Origin: an uncultured Lentisphaerota bacterium
GTDB taxonomy: Bacteria > Verrucomicrobiota > Kiritimatiellia > CAIQIC01
DNA length: 38,035 bases
Assembly (NCBI GenBank): GCA_903896925.1
Contig: CAITZM010000164.1
Coordinates: 1-38,035 of the forward strand
Direction: 5' to 3'
In this document: positions 15,007 to 23,458 of the stretch, one piece after another
Layout of the letters: the number at the start of each line of letters is the position of its first letter
How positions within the stretch are numbered: the stretch's first letter is position 1
Translations under genes and position numbers: made by a program
Notes under the pieces: model-generated
Database searches by the model: none
What the model saw: only the letters and a program-made list of their open reading frames with translations
Told to the model about the DNA's origin: nothing

Positions 15007-16371
15007 ATGAAACAGCCACAAACGCCGCCGGATTTCGATAAGTTGTTCGCGCAACTGATGGCCAGTAAAAGAATTGCCCGTGTCTTGCGCTCCGCCGCAA
15101 AGCTCTCCGTCGATGATTATATGCACTGGGATGATTTGTGTCGGCATCCCACTCCGCCGGACTTCAACCACGAGGAATGGTGGGCGGTACTGAAGCTGAA
15201 ACGGAAAGCCGCCTATCGACAGCTGCCGCTGCTGGACAAGGCTGGCAAACCTTTCAATTACTTCATTCCCGAAAAAATTCAGGAGTTGCTGCACGAAATT
15301 GATTTTGGCGCAGGCGCGTATGTTGGCATGCCCGAACCCATCGCCAACCCGCAAACCCGCGACCGCTATATCGTCAGCTCGCTGATTCAGGAGGCGATCA
15401 CCTCCAGCCAGCTCGAAGGCGCAGTCACCACGCGCGAGGTCGCCAAGGACATGCTCCGTTCCGGCCGGTCGCCGCGCGACGACAGCGAACGGATGATTCT
15501 GAACAATTTCAAGACGATGCAGGAAATTATCCGTATCAAGGATCAGCCGCTCACGGTGCCCCTGCTGCTGCACATTCACCGCATCGTGACCGACCGAGCG
15601 TTGAAGAAACCGGAGGCCGCAGGTCGTTTCCGCTTGCCCGACGAGCTGATTCATGTCGTGGATGGCGAAGGCCAAATCTTTCACACTCCGCCCGACGCTT
15701 CGGAACTACAGGCGCGCGCCGAAAAAATGTGCGCCTTCGCGAACGGCCAGACCTCCGGCCCGTTCGTGCCGCCTGTCATTCGGGCCATCATCCTGCACTT
15801 CTGGCTGGCCTACGACCACCCGTTCTATGACGGAAACGGACGCACGGCCCGTGCCTTGTTTTACTGGTCCATGCTGCATCACCATTTCTGGCTGTTCGAG
15901 TTCATCTCGATCTCCAACATCATCCTGAAGGCGCGCGCCAAATATGAACGGGCGTTTCTGTACACCGAAAACGATGAAAACGATTTGAATTATTTCATTC
16001 TCCATCAGGCCGATGTCATTCGGCGCGCGGTCGCTGCGTTGCACGACTATCTGGGGATGAAACAGAAGGAAACGCAGCAAACTGCGTCCCGCCTGCGCTC
16101 GCTGCGGCGGTTCAATCATCGGCAGCAGGCCTTGCTCACGCATGCGCTGCGGCATGCCGAAGCGGAATATTCCATGGAAAGCCACCAGACGAGTCACAAT
16201 ATCGCCTATGCGACCGCCCGTGCCGATCTGCTCGGCCTGGAAACCGCCGGTCTGCTGACCAGGGCAAAGCGCGGGAAAGAAATATTTTTTGAACCGACAC
16301 AAGATCTCGAAAAGAAATTGGAATCTTTGGCCAAGAAACAGCCCACGCCAATGGGCACTGAAGTGTCTTGA
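15007..16371 (+). CDS. Fic-domain protein AMP-transferase, class II
   Basis: Fic proteins transfer AMP (or other nucleotide parts) from NTPs to hydroxyl side chains. The catalytic motif H-P-F-Y-D-G-N-G-R-T-A-R begins at about residue 271. An inhibitory helix motif of the form S-x-x-x-E-G is present N-terminal to it: S133-S-Q-L-E137-G138, which makes this a class II (N-terminally self-inhibited) Fic protein. A Fic-N-type region precedes it and a winged-helix-like region (R-L-R-S-L-R-R-F-N-H-R-Q-Q, then A-R-A-D-L-L-G-L-E-T-A-G-L-L) closes it, as in many such proteins. I take ATG 15007, with AGGTG at 14993-14997; a GTG at 14995 is the alternative. Length 454. Base composition is less G+C rich than neighbours, suggesting horizontal acquisition. 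No antitoxin-like partner gene is visible. Confidence 0.9.
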   Translation: MKQPQTPPDFDKLFAQLMASKRIARVLRSAAKLSVDDYMHWDDLCRHPTPPDFNHEEWWAVLKLKRKAAYRQLPLLDKAGKPFNYFIPEKIQELLHEIDFGAGAYVGMPEPIANPQTRDRYIVSSLIQEAITSSQLEGAVTTREVAKDMLRSGRSPRDDSERMILNNFKTMQEIIRIKDQPLTVPLLLHIHRIVTDRALKKPEAAGRFRLPDELIHVVDGEGQIFHTPPDASELQARAEKMCAFANGQTSGPFVPPVIRAIILHFWLAYDHPFYDGNGRTARALFYWSMLHHHFWLFEFISISNIILKARAKYERAFLYTENDENDLNYFILHQADVIRRAVAALHDYLGMKQKETQQTASRLRSLRRFNHRQQALLTHALRHAEAEYSMESHQTSHNIAYATARADLLGLETAGLLTRAKRGKEIFFEPTQDLEKKLESLAKKQPTPMGTEVS

Positions 16372-16452
16372 GCCGTGCGCGGGTTCGTGGCCATGGTTTG
16401 TCAGAACAGAGGGGCAAGATCGCTGTGCCTCGCGTGACCAGCCACAAAACCA

Positions 16453-16481
16453 TTGCCGCGCCGCACCGCGCCGACTATGCT
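16453..16481 (+). promoter_or_regulatory. Predicted sigma-70-type promoter for hisB
   Basis: TTGCCG (16453-16458) and TATGCT (16476-16481) are separated by 17 bases. They stand 20 bases before the hisB ATG, with AGGAA (16491-16495) between. The leader would be very short. Called from consensus and spacing only. Confidence 0.35.
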
Positions 16482-16501
16482 GCCGCGCACAGGAACACAC
16501 C

Positions 16502-17092
16502 ATGAAAGCACGCTGCGCCAAAGTACATCGCAAGACACGGGAAACGGACATCGCCGTCAGCCTCAACCTCGACGGCGCGGGCGCCTCGGCCATCGAGACC
16601 GGCCTGCCGTTCCTCAACCACATGCTGGAGCTGCTCGCCAAGCACAGCCTCATCGACCTGACCATCCGCGCCAAGGGCGACCTGGCCGTGGACTACCACC
16701 ACACCGTCGAGGACCTCGGCCTCGCGCTCGGCGACGCGCTCAATGCCGCGCTCGGCGACCGCACGGGCATCTCGCGCTACGGCTGGTGCCTGCTGCCGAT
16801 GGACGAGACCCTGAGCCAGATCGCGCTCGACCTCGGCGGCCGGCCCTACCTGGTGCTGGAGATGACCTGCAAGAAGAAAAAGATTTTGGAGTTCGAGCTG
16901 GCGCTGCTGACGGAGTTCTTCCGCGCGCTCGTCACCCAGACGCGGATGAACCTGCACATCAACCAGCTCTACGGCAGCGAGCCGCACCACGCGTGGGAGT
17001 CGGTCTTCAAGGGCGTCGCCCGCGCCCTGCGCCTGGCGGTGGCGCGCGACGCGCGCGTCCACGGCGTGCCTTCCAGCAAGGGTACGCTGTAG
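16502..17092 (+). CDS. hisB: Imidazoleglycerol-phosphate dehydratase
   Basis: The enzyme dehydrates IGP to imidazole-acetol phosphate in histidine synthesis, using two manganese ions. The 196 residues fit the monofunctional form. Metal-binding motifs are present: F-L-N-H-M-L, D-Y-H-H-T-V-E-D, and the second repeat N-L-H-I-N-Q-L-Y-G followed by P-H-H-A-W-E-S-V-F-K. The conserved L-P-M-D-E-T-L and A-L-R-L-A-V segments are also seen. ATG 16502 is preceded by AGGAA; the longer frame from 16289 overlaps fic and is not protein-like. It stands alone, without other his genes, between two accessory genes. Confidence 0.95.
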   Translation: MKARCAKVHRKTRETDIAVSLNLDGAGASAIETGLPFLNHMLELLAKHSLIDLTIRAKGDLAVDYHHTVEDLGLALGDALNAALGDRTGISRYGWCLLPMDETLSQIALDLGGRPYLVLEMTCKKKKILEFELALLTEFFRALVTQTRMNLHINQLYGSEPHHAWESVFKGVARALRLAVARDARVHGVPSSKGTL

Positions 17093-17401
17093 GAAGCGCC
17101 GCTTTTCGATTAAAGAGTGAACCGGGCGCCGCACACGAGCGCCCCGCATGCCGACGTCTTCTGCACACATTGCAAACCAGCGCCCTGCCCGAGTCCCTGC
17201 TGTGGTCTGCGCCTTGTCTTTGTCATCCCGCAGCGCTTCCTCATCACGACAACGTCGCCCTCAAACGGGAAAAATCATGAACGTCTAACCTGTTCCAAAG
17301 CAAGTTATTATTTCACTTGTAACGACGGCTGCCGCTTCCTATTCTACCACCGTGAAGCGTGATCAATAACACGGTTCCACGATAGTCAGGAGACCTGCCA
17401 C
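17093..17401 (+). promoter_or_regulatory. hisB-TIR gap with a predicted promoter at 17317-17345
   Basis: No gene is seen in this 309-base gap. A likely promoter for the downstream gene is TTGTAA (17317-17322), 17 bases, then TATTCT (17340-17345). TCAGGAG at about 17386-17392 is the ribosome-binding site for the GTG start at 17402. A 159-base stretch before 17280 shows no structure I can name. Confidence 0.35.
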
Positions 17402-20230
17402 GTGCAGGACGATTTCAAGTATTGGGCGTTCATCAGCTACAGCCACCACGACCAGAGATGGGCCGCTTGGCTTCATAAGGCTCTGGAAACGTATCGTGTG
17501 CCTGCGCGCGTTCGAGTGCAGGGGATCCGCGGCAGTATCCCGAGGCGGATCATCCCCGTCTTCCGTGACCGGGAAGAGCTCCCCACCTCGCCGGACCTGG
17601 GTCAAGCGATCGTTCAGGCTCTCCAGCAGTCGCGCAGGTTGGTGGTCATCTGCTCCCCTCATTCAGCCAAGTCGCGTTGGGTCAACGAAGAGGTGTTAGC
17701 GTTCAAGAGGATGGGACGCTCAGACAGAATCATCTGTGTCATCATTGATGGCGAACCCAACGCCGCGGACAAACCGGAACTCGGCATGGAGGAGTGTTTC
17801 GCCGTGGCGCTGCGTCACGAACTCGGTTGTAGCGGCCAACTGACGGACCGGGGCGCGGAACCAATTGCAGCGGATATGCGGTCCGGCAAGGATAGCCGGC
17901 GGGACGCCAAACTGAAAGTCGTGGCTGGTCTCCTCGGGATTGGCTTTGACGAGTTGAAGCAACGCGAGGTCCATCGTTTCTGGCATCGGCTGGCGATCGG
18001 TGCGCTGATCGCACTGGCAGCCACAACGGTCGGCGTCAGCCTGGTCGTGGCGACGATGCGTGCCCAGACTGAAGCGCAAAGGCAGCGAACCAGAGTTGTT
18101 CTGGCGCGCGCGGAGACGGAACAGCAAACTGCGCTGGCCCTGTTGGGGGCCTACAACAGCCAGTTGGCTCGAGTTCGCGACAGGTGGGAAGATGACCCGG
18201 TACAGGCACTGGCCTTGCTCGAAGATGCCCTACGCTGTCCCCCTTCTATGCGTGAGTTCACTTGGGGGTTGTTGTACCAGTTCGCGAAACGGGATCGCTT
18301 CACGCTGCAGCCGCACTCCGCCGAGGTGTGGACGGTGGCTTTCAGCCCCAACGGCAGAATCCTGGCCGCCGGGACGAAGTGTGGAGAGGTGAAGTTGTGG
18401 GACACGGCCACCGGCCGGGCGAATGGCTGCATCCTTGCGCATCCGGGCGACGTCATCCCCTTCGTCGTGAGTTCCTTGGCCTTTTCACCCGATGGGTTGA
18501 CCTTGGCCACGGGGGCTTGGGATGGATTGGTCAAATTATGGGATATTCCCAGCGGAGCCCACAAGGCAACGTTGGACGCGCATGTTGGAATGGTTGCGCG
18601 TGTCTTGTTCTCCCTTGACGGCAAGGTGTTGATCTCTGATTGCGGCGACGGAATCATCGTTTTTTGGGACGTTCAGATGCGGCAGGCCTATGCACGCATC
18701 CGGGCTCATGCCAATCCCGTTTCCTCATTGGCCTTGTCTCCCGATAGCAGAACGCTGGCTTCTTCCGGCACCCAAGATAGTTCCATCAAACTTTGGGACA
18801 TCGCGGCTGGTTGCGAGACCGCACCATTGCAGGGACACACAAAACCCGTCCGCTGTGTGGCTTTTTCGCCAGATGGCCAGATGTTAGCCTCCGCCAGCGA
18901 GGACAAGACCATCAGGCTATGGGACAAGGAGACTAAGCGGGTAAAGGGAGTGCTGGAGGGCCACTCCGCCTTGGTTGACTCGGTCGCGTTCACCCCGGAC
19001 GGCAAGAGGCTCTTCTCCGCAAGTGCGGACGGGACCATCAAACTTTGGAGTGCCGAGAAACCCGGATTGCTCACAACGCTTGAGGCTAATATGAGCGCGA
19101 ACGATCATGTAGCGATCTCACCCGATGGCAGCATGCTGGCCTCGGCCAATCGGGACAGGATTATTCAGTTGTGGGATGCACAGTCGGGACGATTAGGAAC
19201 CACGCTGAGGGGGCACAGTAATGAAATCAGTGGTCTGACGTTCTCTCCTGATGGGAGTACGCTAGCTTCGGCCAGTTGGGACCGAACCGTCAAGCTGTGG
19301 CGATGCAAGCCTGGTTGCGGAGAGGTTCTCGTCGCGAAACTAAACTCTGGAGTCTTGGATCTATCCTTCTCCCCGGACGGCAAAGTTCTGGCTTCGGCGA
19401 CAGGTGATGGGAAAATCGGACTTTGGAACATGGAAACCCGCGAAAGGGCGGCAACACTGAAGGCGCCCGGCGGCATGCTTGCTTTTTCTCCGGAGGGGAG
19501 CACGCTGGCCTCGTCTTGGAGTGACGGCACAGTCAACTTGTGGGCGACTGGTACAGATCAAGTCCCCGTGACGCTCCAGACTGGAATGCGCACGGCCTCC
19601 CCGCTAGCCATATCCTTTGATGGCAACGTTTTGGCCACGGCCGAGGTGGTCACGAACATAGCGCTTTGGGATCTCCGGACAGGGCGAAAAATAGTGACAC
19701 TAAAGGGACACACTAAACCAGTTAGTTCGTTGGCTTTCTCGCCGGATCGGAAGACCCTCGCTTCTGGCGGCACCGACAAGACGGTCAGACTTTGGAACCT
19801 TTTAGAAGCCGCAGAACGGAAGGTGATCGCGGGGCACACGGACTTTGTGACCTGCGTCTGTTTTTCTCCCGATGGGAAGACGCTGGCTTCCGCTGCGGGT
19901 GACAACGTCGTCAGGCTGTGGGATACAGATACCGCCAACGAATGCTATGTGCTGAAAGGACACACCGGTGAATTTGTGGCGCGAGTAGTGTTCACCCCCG
20001 ACGGGAAGACTTTGGCTTCGGCAGGTTGGGACGGGACCATCAAACTTTGGGACACTCGAACAGGCCAAGAACGGGCCACCGTCAAGGCCCATACGAATCC
20101 CGTGCTGGCATTGGCGTTCTCTCCCGATGGAAGGACCTTGGCGTCGGGGTGTGGCGGACTGGGCGAGATCAAGTTATGGAGGTCTTCGTGTACTTCAGTC
20201 TCCGACCGGATAGACGACAAAATTCGCTGA
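17402..20230 (+). CDS. TIR-TM-WD40 repeat protein
   Basis: A 942-residue protein with three parts. Residues 7-150 form a TIR-type domain: A-F-I-S-Y-S-H-H-D at 9-17, F-R-D-R-E-E-L at 54-60, then S-R-W-V-N-E-E at 91-97, in which W93 and E96 stand where TIR NADases have their catalytic glutamate motif. A single transmembrane helix lies near 197-218, followed by a charged helix. From about 315 to the end I count 15 WD40 repeats, each with F-S-P-D-G and ending L-W-D or similar, enough for two beta-propellers. The start is GTG with a good ribosome-binding site. The architecture is typical of signalling or conflict proteins in multicellular-type bacteria. NAD cleavage and antiphage action are inferences. 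It is less G+C rich than the core genes. Confidence 0.85.
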   Translation: MQDDFKYWAFISYSHHDQRWAAWLHKALETYRVPARVRVQGIRGSIPRRIIPVFRDREELPTSPDLGQAIVQALQQSRRLVVICSPHSAKSRWVNEEVLAFKRMGRSDRIICVIIDGEPNAADKPELGMEECFAVALRHELGCSGQLTDRGAEPIAADMRSGKDSRRDAKLKVVAGLLGIGFDELKQREVHRFWHRLAIGALIALAATTVGVSLVVATMRAQTEAQRQRTRVVLARAETEQQTALALLGAYNSQLARVRDRWEDDPVQALALLEDALRCPPSMREFTWGLLYQFAKRDRFTLQPHSAEVWTVAFSPNGRILAAGTKCGEVKLWDTATGRANGCILAHPGDVIPFVVSSLAFSPDGLTLATGAWDGLVKLWDIPSGAHKATLDAHVGMVARVLFSLDGKVLISDCGDGIIVFWDVQMRQAYARIRAHANPVSSLALSPDSRTLASSGTQDSSIKLWDIAAGCETAPLQGHTKPVRCVAFSPDGQMLASASEDKTIRLWDKETKRVKGVLEGHSALVDSVAFTPDGKRLFSASADGTIKLWSAEKPGLLTTLEANMSANDHVAISPDGSMLASANRDRIIQLWDAQSGRLGTTLRGHSNEISGLTFSPDGSTLASASWDRTVKLWRCKPGCGEVLVAKLNSGVLDLSFSPDGKVLASATGDGKIGLWNMETRERAATLKAPGGMLAFSPEGSTLASSWSDGTVNLWATGTDQVPVTLQTGMRTASPLAISFDGNVLATAEVVTNIALWDLRTGRKIVTLKGHTKPVSSLAFSPDRKTLASGGTDKTVRLWNLLEAAERKVIAGHTDFVTCVCFSPDGKTLASAAGDNVVRLWDTDTANECYVLKGHTGEFVARVVFTPDGKTLASAGWDGTIKLWDTRTGQERATVKAHTNPVLALAFSPDGRTLASGCGGLGEIKLWRSSCTSVSDRIDDKIR

Positions 20231-20283
20231 AGCCTGACAGTTAGTCCTTTGCAGCCGGAACCGAACCGCTTACCCTGCGCCGT

Positions 20284-20742
20284 ATGCTTCTTTCCGCCCT
20301 CATCATCGTGCGCCGCCGCGAAAACCGCGCCAAATGCACGATTCAACCCCTGCGCGGCACTCCGGGGCTGGACTATCTGCCCTACCCGCTGCGCGTAAAG
20401 CCCGACCTTTCACGGCATCTCCTGCTCACTCCCGACGCACCGCCGCTCACAGCCGCCGATGCCGGCCGCCCGCTCCTCCTGCTGGACGCCAGCTGGCGCC
20501 ATGCCGTGATCATGCGCAAAGCCGTCGAGCCCGTGGAGGCCCGCTCCATCCCACCGGGTTGGCGGACCGCCTACCTCCGCGTCTCCAAGGTCCAGGCCGA
20601 TCCCGACACCGGCCTGGCCACCGTCGAGGCCCTGTTTGCCGCGGGCTGTGTCTTGGGCCAGCGCGACGATTCCCTCCTGCGCCTCTATCCCTGGCGCGAT
20701 GCGTTCCTCGCCCTTAACCGCGAACTGGTGGAACTTGCCTGA
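20284..20742 (+). CDS. Tsr3/DTW-like (DUF367-type) family protein
   Basis: The 152 residues contain L-L-L-D-A-S-W-R-H-A near 65-75, then P-P-G-W-R-T-A-Y-L-R-V-S-K and G-L-A-T-V-E-A-L-F-A-A. This order resembles the Tsr3/DTW group, whose members transfer the 3-amino-3-carboxypropyl group of SAM to RNA uridines. In eukaryotes and archaea Tsr3 modifies small-subunit rRNA; bacterial DTW proteins modify tRNA. Which target, if any, applies here is unknown. No strong ribosome-binding site precedes ATG 20284. It ends eight bases before a large inverted repeat. Confidence 0.55.
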   Translation: MLLSALIIVRRRENRAKCTIQPLRGTPGLDYLPYPLRVKPDLSRHLLLTPDAPPLTAADAGRPLLLLDASWRHAVIMRKAVEPVEARSIPPGWRTAYLRVSKVQADPDTGLATVEALFAAGCVLGQRDDSLLRLYPWRDAFLALNRELVELA

Positions 20743-20749
20743 AAAAGGG

Positions 20750-20831
20750 AGCGGCCCGACGCGCCGGGGGTACTTTCCGCTAAACTCCCGGGTGTGAGGA
20801 GTGTGGTTGCGAAAAAGCGCGTCGGGCCGCT
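20750..20831. terminator. Perfect 15-bp inverted repeat between convergent genes
   Basis: AGCGGCCCGACGCGC (20750-20764) and GCGCGTCGGGCCGCT (20817-20831) are exact reverse complements 52 bases apart. Inside, CGGGGGT (20765-20771) can pair with ACTCCCG (20784-20790) with one G-T. The element fills the gap between two convergent stops. It could be a bidirectional transcript-end structure, a small structured RNA or the remains of a transposable element with terminal inverted repeats; there is no T-run. Confidence 0.5.
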
Positions 20832-20843
20832 AAGTTGGTTGCG

Positions 20844-21647
20844 TTATAACTCGGTCGTGTGCCGTCCGCCCGCAGGCCGCGTTTCCATCTGGGTTTCCAC
20901 CTTGATGCTCTTCTGCATCTCGGTGACGCGCTCGCGGATCTTATCGGGCAGCGCCTTGAGCTGCGCCTCGGTGTTGGCCGGCTTGTCGTTCACAATGACT
21001 TTGCCGTTTTCCTCGGCCCGCACGGTCTTCTGCCCGTCGCGCTCGGTAAGCGTCACGGTCAGGCCGTCACGCGACTCGGTGATGACGCTGGAGCTGTGCG
21101 ACTCGGCATGGGACTCAACACGCGGGCTGCGCTCCCTGCGCGGCGCCTGCGGTGCCGGGTTGTCGTCACCGTTCTGATTCTGCCACGGGTGCCGCCATTG
21201 CTGCAGCATGCGGTTCGGATCGACGCCCGGCGGCATCCCCGGTCCGTACAGGCTGCCGCCATAACCGCGCTGCGGCTGGGCCAGTTTGCGCGCGTCGATG
21301 GCGCCCAACGTCACCTTGAGGATCTCTTCCTTGCCCTTGCGGAGCGCCGTCAGTTGGACCGTGTCGCCGGGCTTGTGGCTGCGCACGAGCACGGCGAGCT
21401 GCTCGGGGCTGGTCAGGATCTGGTCATCGAGCTTCTGCAGGATGTCGTGTTCCACCAGCTTGTCCTTGACCACGCCATCCTCCGCGACTTCCATGACCGC
21501 CAGGCCGACGCCTGCCGGCAGATTGAGCTGATACGCAGCGACGGGTTCCACCGGCATGGTGGCCACGCCGAGGTAGGCGATCTTCTCCGCCTGGACCGTG
21601 CCGGCCACCAGCGCCAGCGCGCCCAGCAACCCTAACATCTTGTTCAT
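20844..21647 (-). CDS. Exported PDZ-domain protein
   Basis: A 267-residue protein with a signal peptide (M-N-K-M-L-G-L-L-G-A-L-A-L-V-A-G-T-V-Q-A). A PDZ-type domain follows at about 35-120: G-V-G-L-A-V-M-E-V, then V-E-H-D-I-L-Q-K-L-D-D-Q, then L-V-R-S-H-K-P-G-D-T-V. This is the binding module seen in HtrA/DegP proteases, but there is no protease domain here. The middle is proline/asparagine-rich and low complexity, and the C-terminal part is charged. The start at 21647 is supported by AAGGAAGCAGGG just upstream. It may bind misfolded or outer-membrane proteins in the periplasm; this is inferred. Confidence 0.75.
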   Translation of the reverse strand: MNKMLGLLGALALVAGTVQAEKIAYLGVATMPVEPVAAYQLNLPAGVGLAVMEVAEDGVVKDKLVEHDILQKLDDQILTSPEQLAVLVRSHKPGDTVQLTALRKGKEEILKVTLGAIDARKLAQPQRGYGGSLYGPGMPPGVDPNRMLQQWRHPWQNQNGDDNPAPQAPRRERSPRVESHAESHSSSVITESRDGLTVTLTERDGQKTVRAEENGKVIVNDKPANTEAQLKALPDKIRERVTEMQKSIKVETQMETRPAGGRHTTEL

Positions 21648-21740
21648 GGCCCTGCTTCCTTTCCCTTTTGCGTACATTCAAACTCTTTCGACCGGCCCGG
21701 GCGCAAAGTGTTCAAAGATTTTTTCGTTCCGCCCCCGCGC

Positions 21741-21769
21741 TTGATTGCCATGGGGCGCTGGAGTAGCCT
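21741..21769 (+). promoter_or_regulatory. Predicted promoter for the serine acetyltransferase gene
   Basis: TTGATT (21741-21746), 17 bases, then TAGCCT (21764-21769). It lies in the 149-base divergent gap and would give a leader of about 20 bases before ATG 21797. Consensus match only. Confidence 0.3.
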
Positions 21770-21796
21770 TGCGCCGCGTTGCTTGAGGAATTTCCG

Positions 21797-22765
21797 ATGC
21801 TAAAGAAAAAACATGCGCAGTGCCTGGCCACGGACATGGAATACAGCCTGTGCCGGACGGCGCGCGCCCTGGTGCCGCTCTATGCGGCAAAGGGTGACAG
21901 CCCGGCAAGCCTGCTGAGCAACTATCCCAACCCGGGGCCGATCATCGAGTCGCTGAAGCTGCTGGTGGATGTGATGTTTCCCGGCAAGATGTCGGAGGGC
22001 CCGGTGGCCGCAGACGAACTGGGTGTGTTCCTCACCCGGCGGCTGAGCGAGGCGTGGCGGCCGCTGTTGTCGCAGATCGAACGTGCCCTGCCGTTCCGCT
22101 GGACCGGCGCGGCGGCCCGCACCGAGCGCAAGCGCACCCGGCCGCCGGCCAACATCCGCCGGGAGGCCATCAAGGTCATGAGCGCCTTTTATGACCGGCT
22201 GGCCCACGTGCGGAAAATGCTGATCGAGGACGTGCGCGCCGCCTACGAAGGCGACCCGGCCGCGCTGACCTTTGCCGAGGTGCAGCTCGCCTATCCGGGC
22301 CTGCTCGCGATCGCCTCCCACCGGCTGGCGCACGAACTCTACCGCCTGGACGTGCCGATCGTGCCGCGCATCATGAGCGAATGGACGCACGCGCAGACCG
22401 GCATCGACATCAATCCCGGCGCGCAGATCGGCCACGGCTTCTTCATCGACCACGGCACCGGCGTCGTCATCGGCGAAACCGCGCGGATCGGCAACCGCGT
22501 GAAGCTCTACCAGGGCGTCACGCTCGGCGCGAAGAGCTTCCCGCTGGATAAACACGGCCATCCGGTCAAGCATGTCCAGCGCCATCCGACCGTCGAGGAC
22601 GACGTGGTGATCTACTCCAACGCCTCAATCCTCGGTGGCGACACGGTCATCGGCCACCATTCCACCGTCGGCGGCAACGTCTTCCTGACGGAGACCGTGC
22701 CACCCAACAGCCTGGTCACCGGCAAACACCCGGAATTGAAAGTGAAGACGCGGGCGGGCGACTAA
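21797..22765 (+). CDS. cysE: Serine O-acetyltransferase
   Basis: The enzyme makes O-acetylserine for cysteine synthesis. The C-terminal left-handed beta-helix has the hexapeptide run and the signature I-D-I-N-P-G-A-Q-I-G-H-G-F-F-I-D-H-G-T-G, followed by V-V-I-G-E-T-A-R-I-G and Y-Q-G-V-T-L-G-A. The N-terminal helical domain is long, giving 322 residues, as in the EpsC/SrpH-like group rather than the shorter classical CysE. ATG 21797 has GAGGAA at 21785-21790; the earlier TTG at 21779 is less likely. It is followed closely by the bio genes on the same strand. Confidence 0.9.
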   Translation: MLKKKHAQCLATDMEYSLCRTARALVPLYAAKGDSPASLLSNYPNPGPIIESLKLLVDVMFPGKMSEGPVAADELGVFLTRRLSEAWRPLLSQIERALPFRWTGAAARTERKRTRPPANIRREAIKVMSAFYDRLAHVRKMLIEDVRAAYEGDPAALTFAEVQLAYPGLLAIASHRLAHELYRLDVPIVPRIMSEWTHAQTGIDINPGAQIGHGFFIDHGTGVVIGETARIGNRVKLYQGVTLGAKSFPLDKHGHPVKHVQRHPTVEDDVVIYSNASILGGDTVIGHHSTVGGNVFLTETVPPNSLVTGKHPELKVKTRAGD

Positions 22766-22780
22766 GCCGGCTCCTGTGCC

Positions 22781-23458
22781 ATGAAACCCCACGTATTGAT
22801 GATGGCAGGCTGGGCGCACCCGGCGGAGGCGCTGCGCCCGCTCGCCGACGCCCTGGCCGGGTTTGCCGAGCCGCGCCTCCTGGCGGCGGACGAAGCACTC
22901 CCCAAGCTCGACGCGCCGGCGTTCCTGCTCGGCTGGAGCCTGGGCGGCCTGCGGATCCTCGATGCCGCGCTCACGGCGCAGGCGCCCTGGCCCGGCCTGA
23001 TCCTCATCGGCACGACTGCGCGCTTCTGCGCCGCCACCGACTTCCCGCATGGAGTCAGCACCGCCCGCCTGCGCGCGCTGAAAATCGCCCTGCGAAAAAC
23101 GCCGGAGACCGTCTTGCGCCAGTTCTTTGTCGACGAGGCCGCGCCGGCGCAACTCGCGCCGGCCGAGCTCGAGGCCAGGGTGCAGGGCGCGCTGGCGCTG
23201 GGCGCGGACAGGCTCGCCGCCGGGCTCGATGCGCTGCTGACCATGGACCTGCGCGAGCGGCTCGCCAGCCCCACCACTCCGGTGCTCGTGTTGCACGGCC
23301 GTGCCGACGGCGTCATCCCCTGCGCCGCCGGCGAGGCGCTCGCCGAACGCTTTGTGTTCAGCCGGTTTGTCGGCTTTGAGGGCGCGGGCCACGACCTGCC
23401 GCTGCGTGCGCCGGAACCGCTCGTGGCGGAGATCAAATTTTTCCTGGAGACGTTCTGA
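22781..23458 (+). CDS. bioH: Pimeloyl-ACP methyl ester carboxylesterase-like hydrolase
   Basis: BioH removes the methyl group that BioC adds, releasing pimeloyl-ACP for biotin synthesis. The 225 residues form an alpha/beta hydrolase with nucleophile elbow G-W-S-L-G-G (S53), acid D176 in H-G-R-A-D-G, and H204 in G-A-G-H-D-L-P-L. The assignment rests on its place directly before bioC, with a start/stop overlap (ATGA), because the fold alone is not specific. It is shorter than E. coli BioH. It begins 15 bases after the cysE stop. Confidence 0.75.
   Translation: MKPHVLMMAGWAHPAEALRPLADALAGFAEPRLLAADEALPKLDAPAFLLGWSLGGLRILDAALTAQAPWPGLILIGTTARFCAATDFPHGVSTARLRALKIALRKTPETVLRQFFVDEAAPAQLAPAELEARVQGALALGADRLAAGLDALLTMDLRERLASPTTPVLVLHGRADGVIPCAAGEALAERFVFSRFVGFEGAGHDLPLRAPEPLVAEIKFFLETF

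Noticed and set aside
18300..20200. DNA-level tandem repeats in the TIR-WD40 gene as a CRISPR-like or satellite array
   Set aside because: The periodicity of about 120 bases is explained by WD40 protein repeats (F-S-P-D-G ... L-W-D) and the DNA units are divergent.
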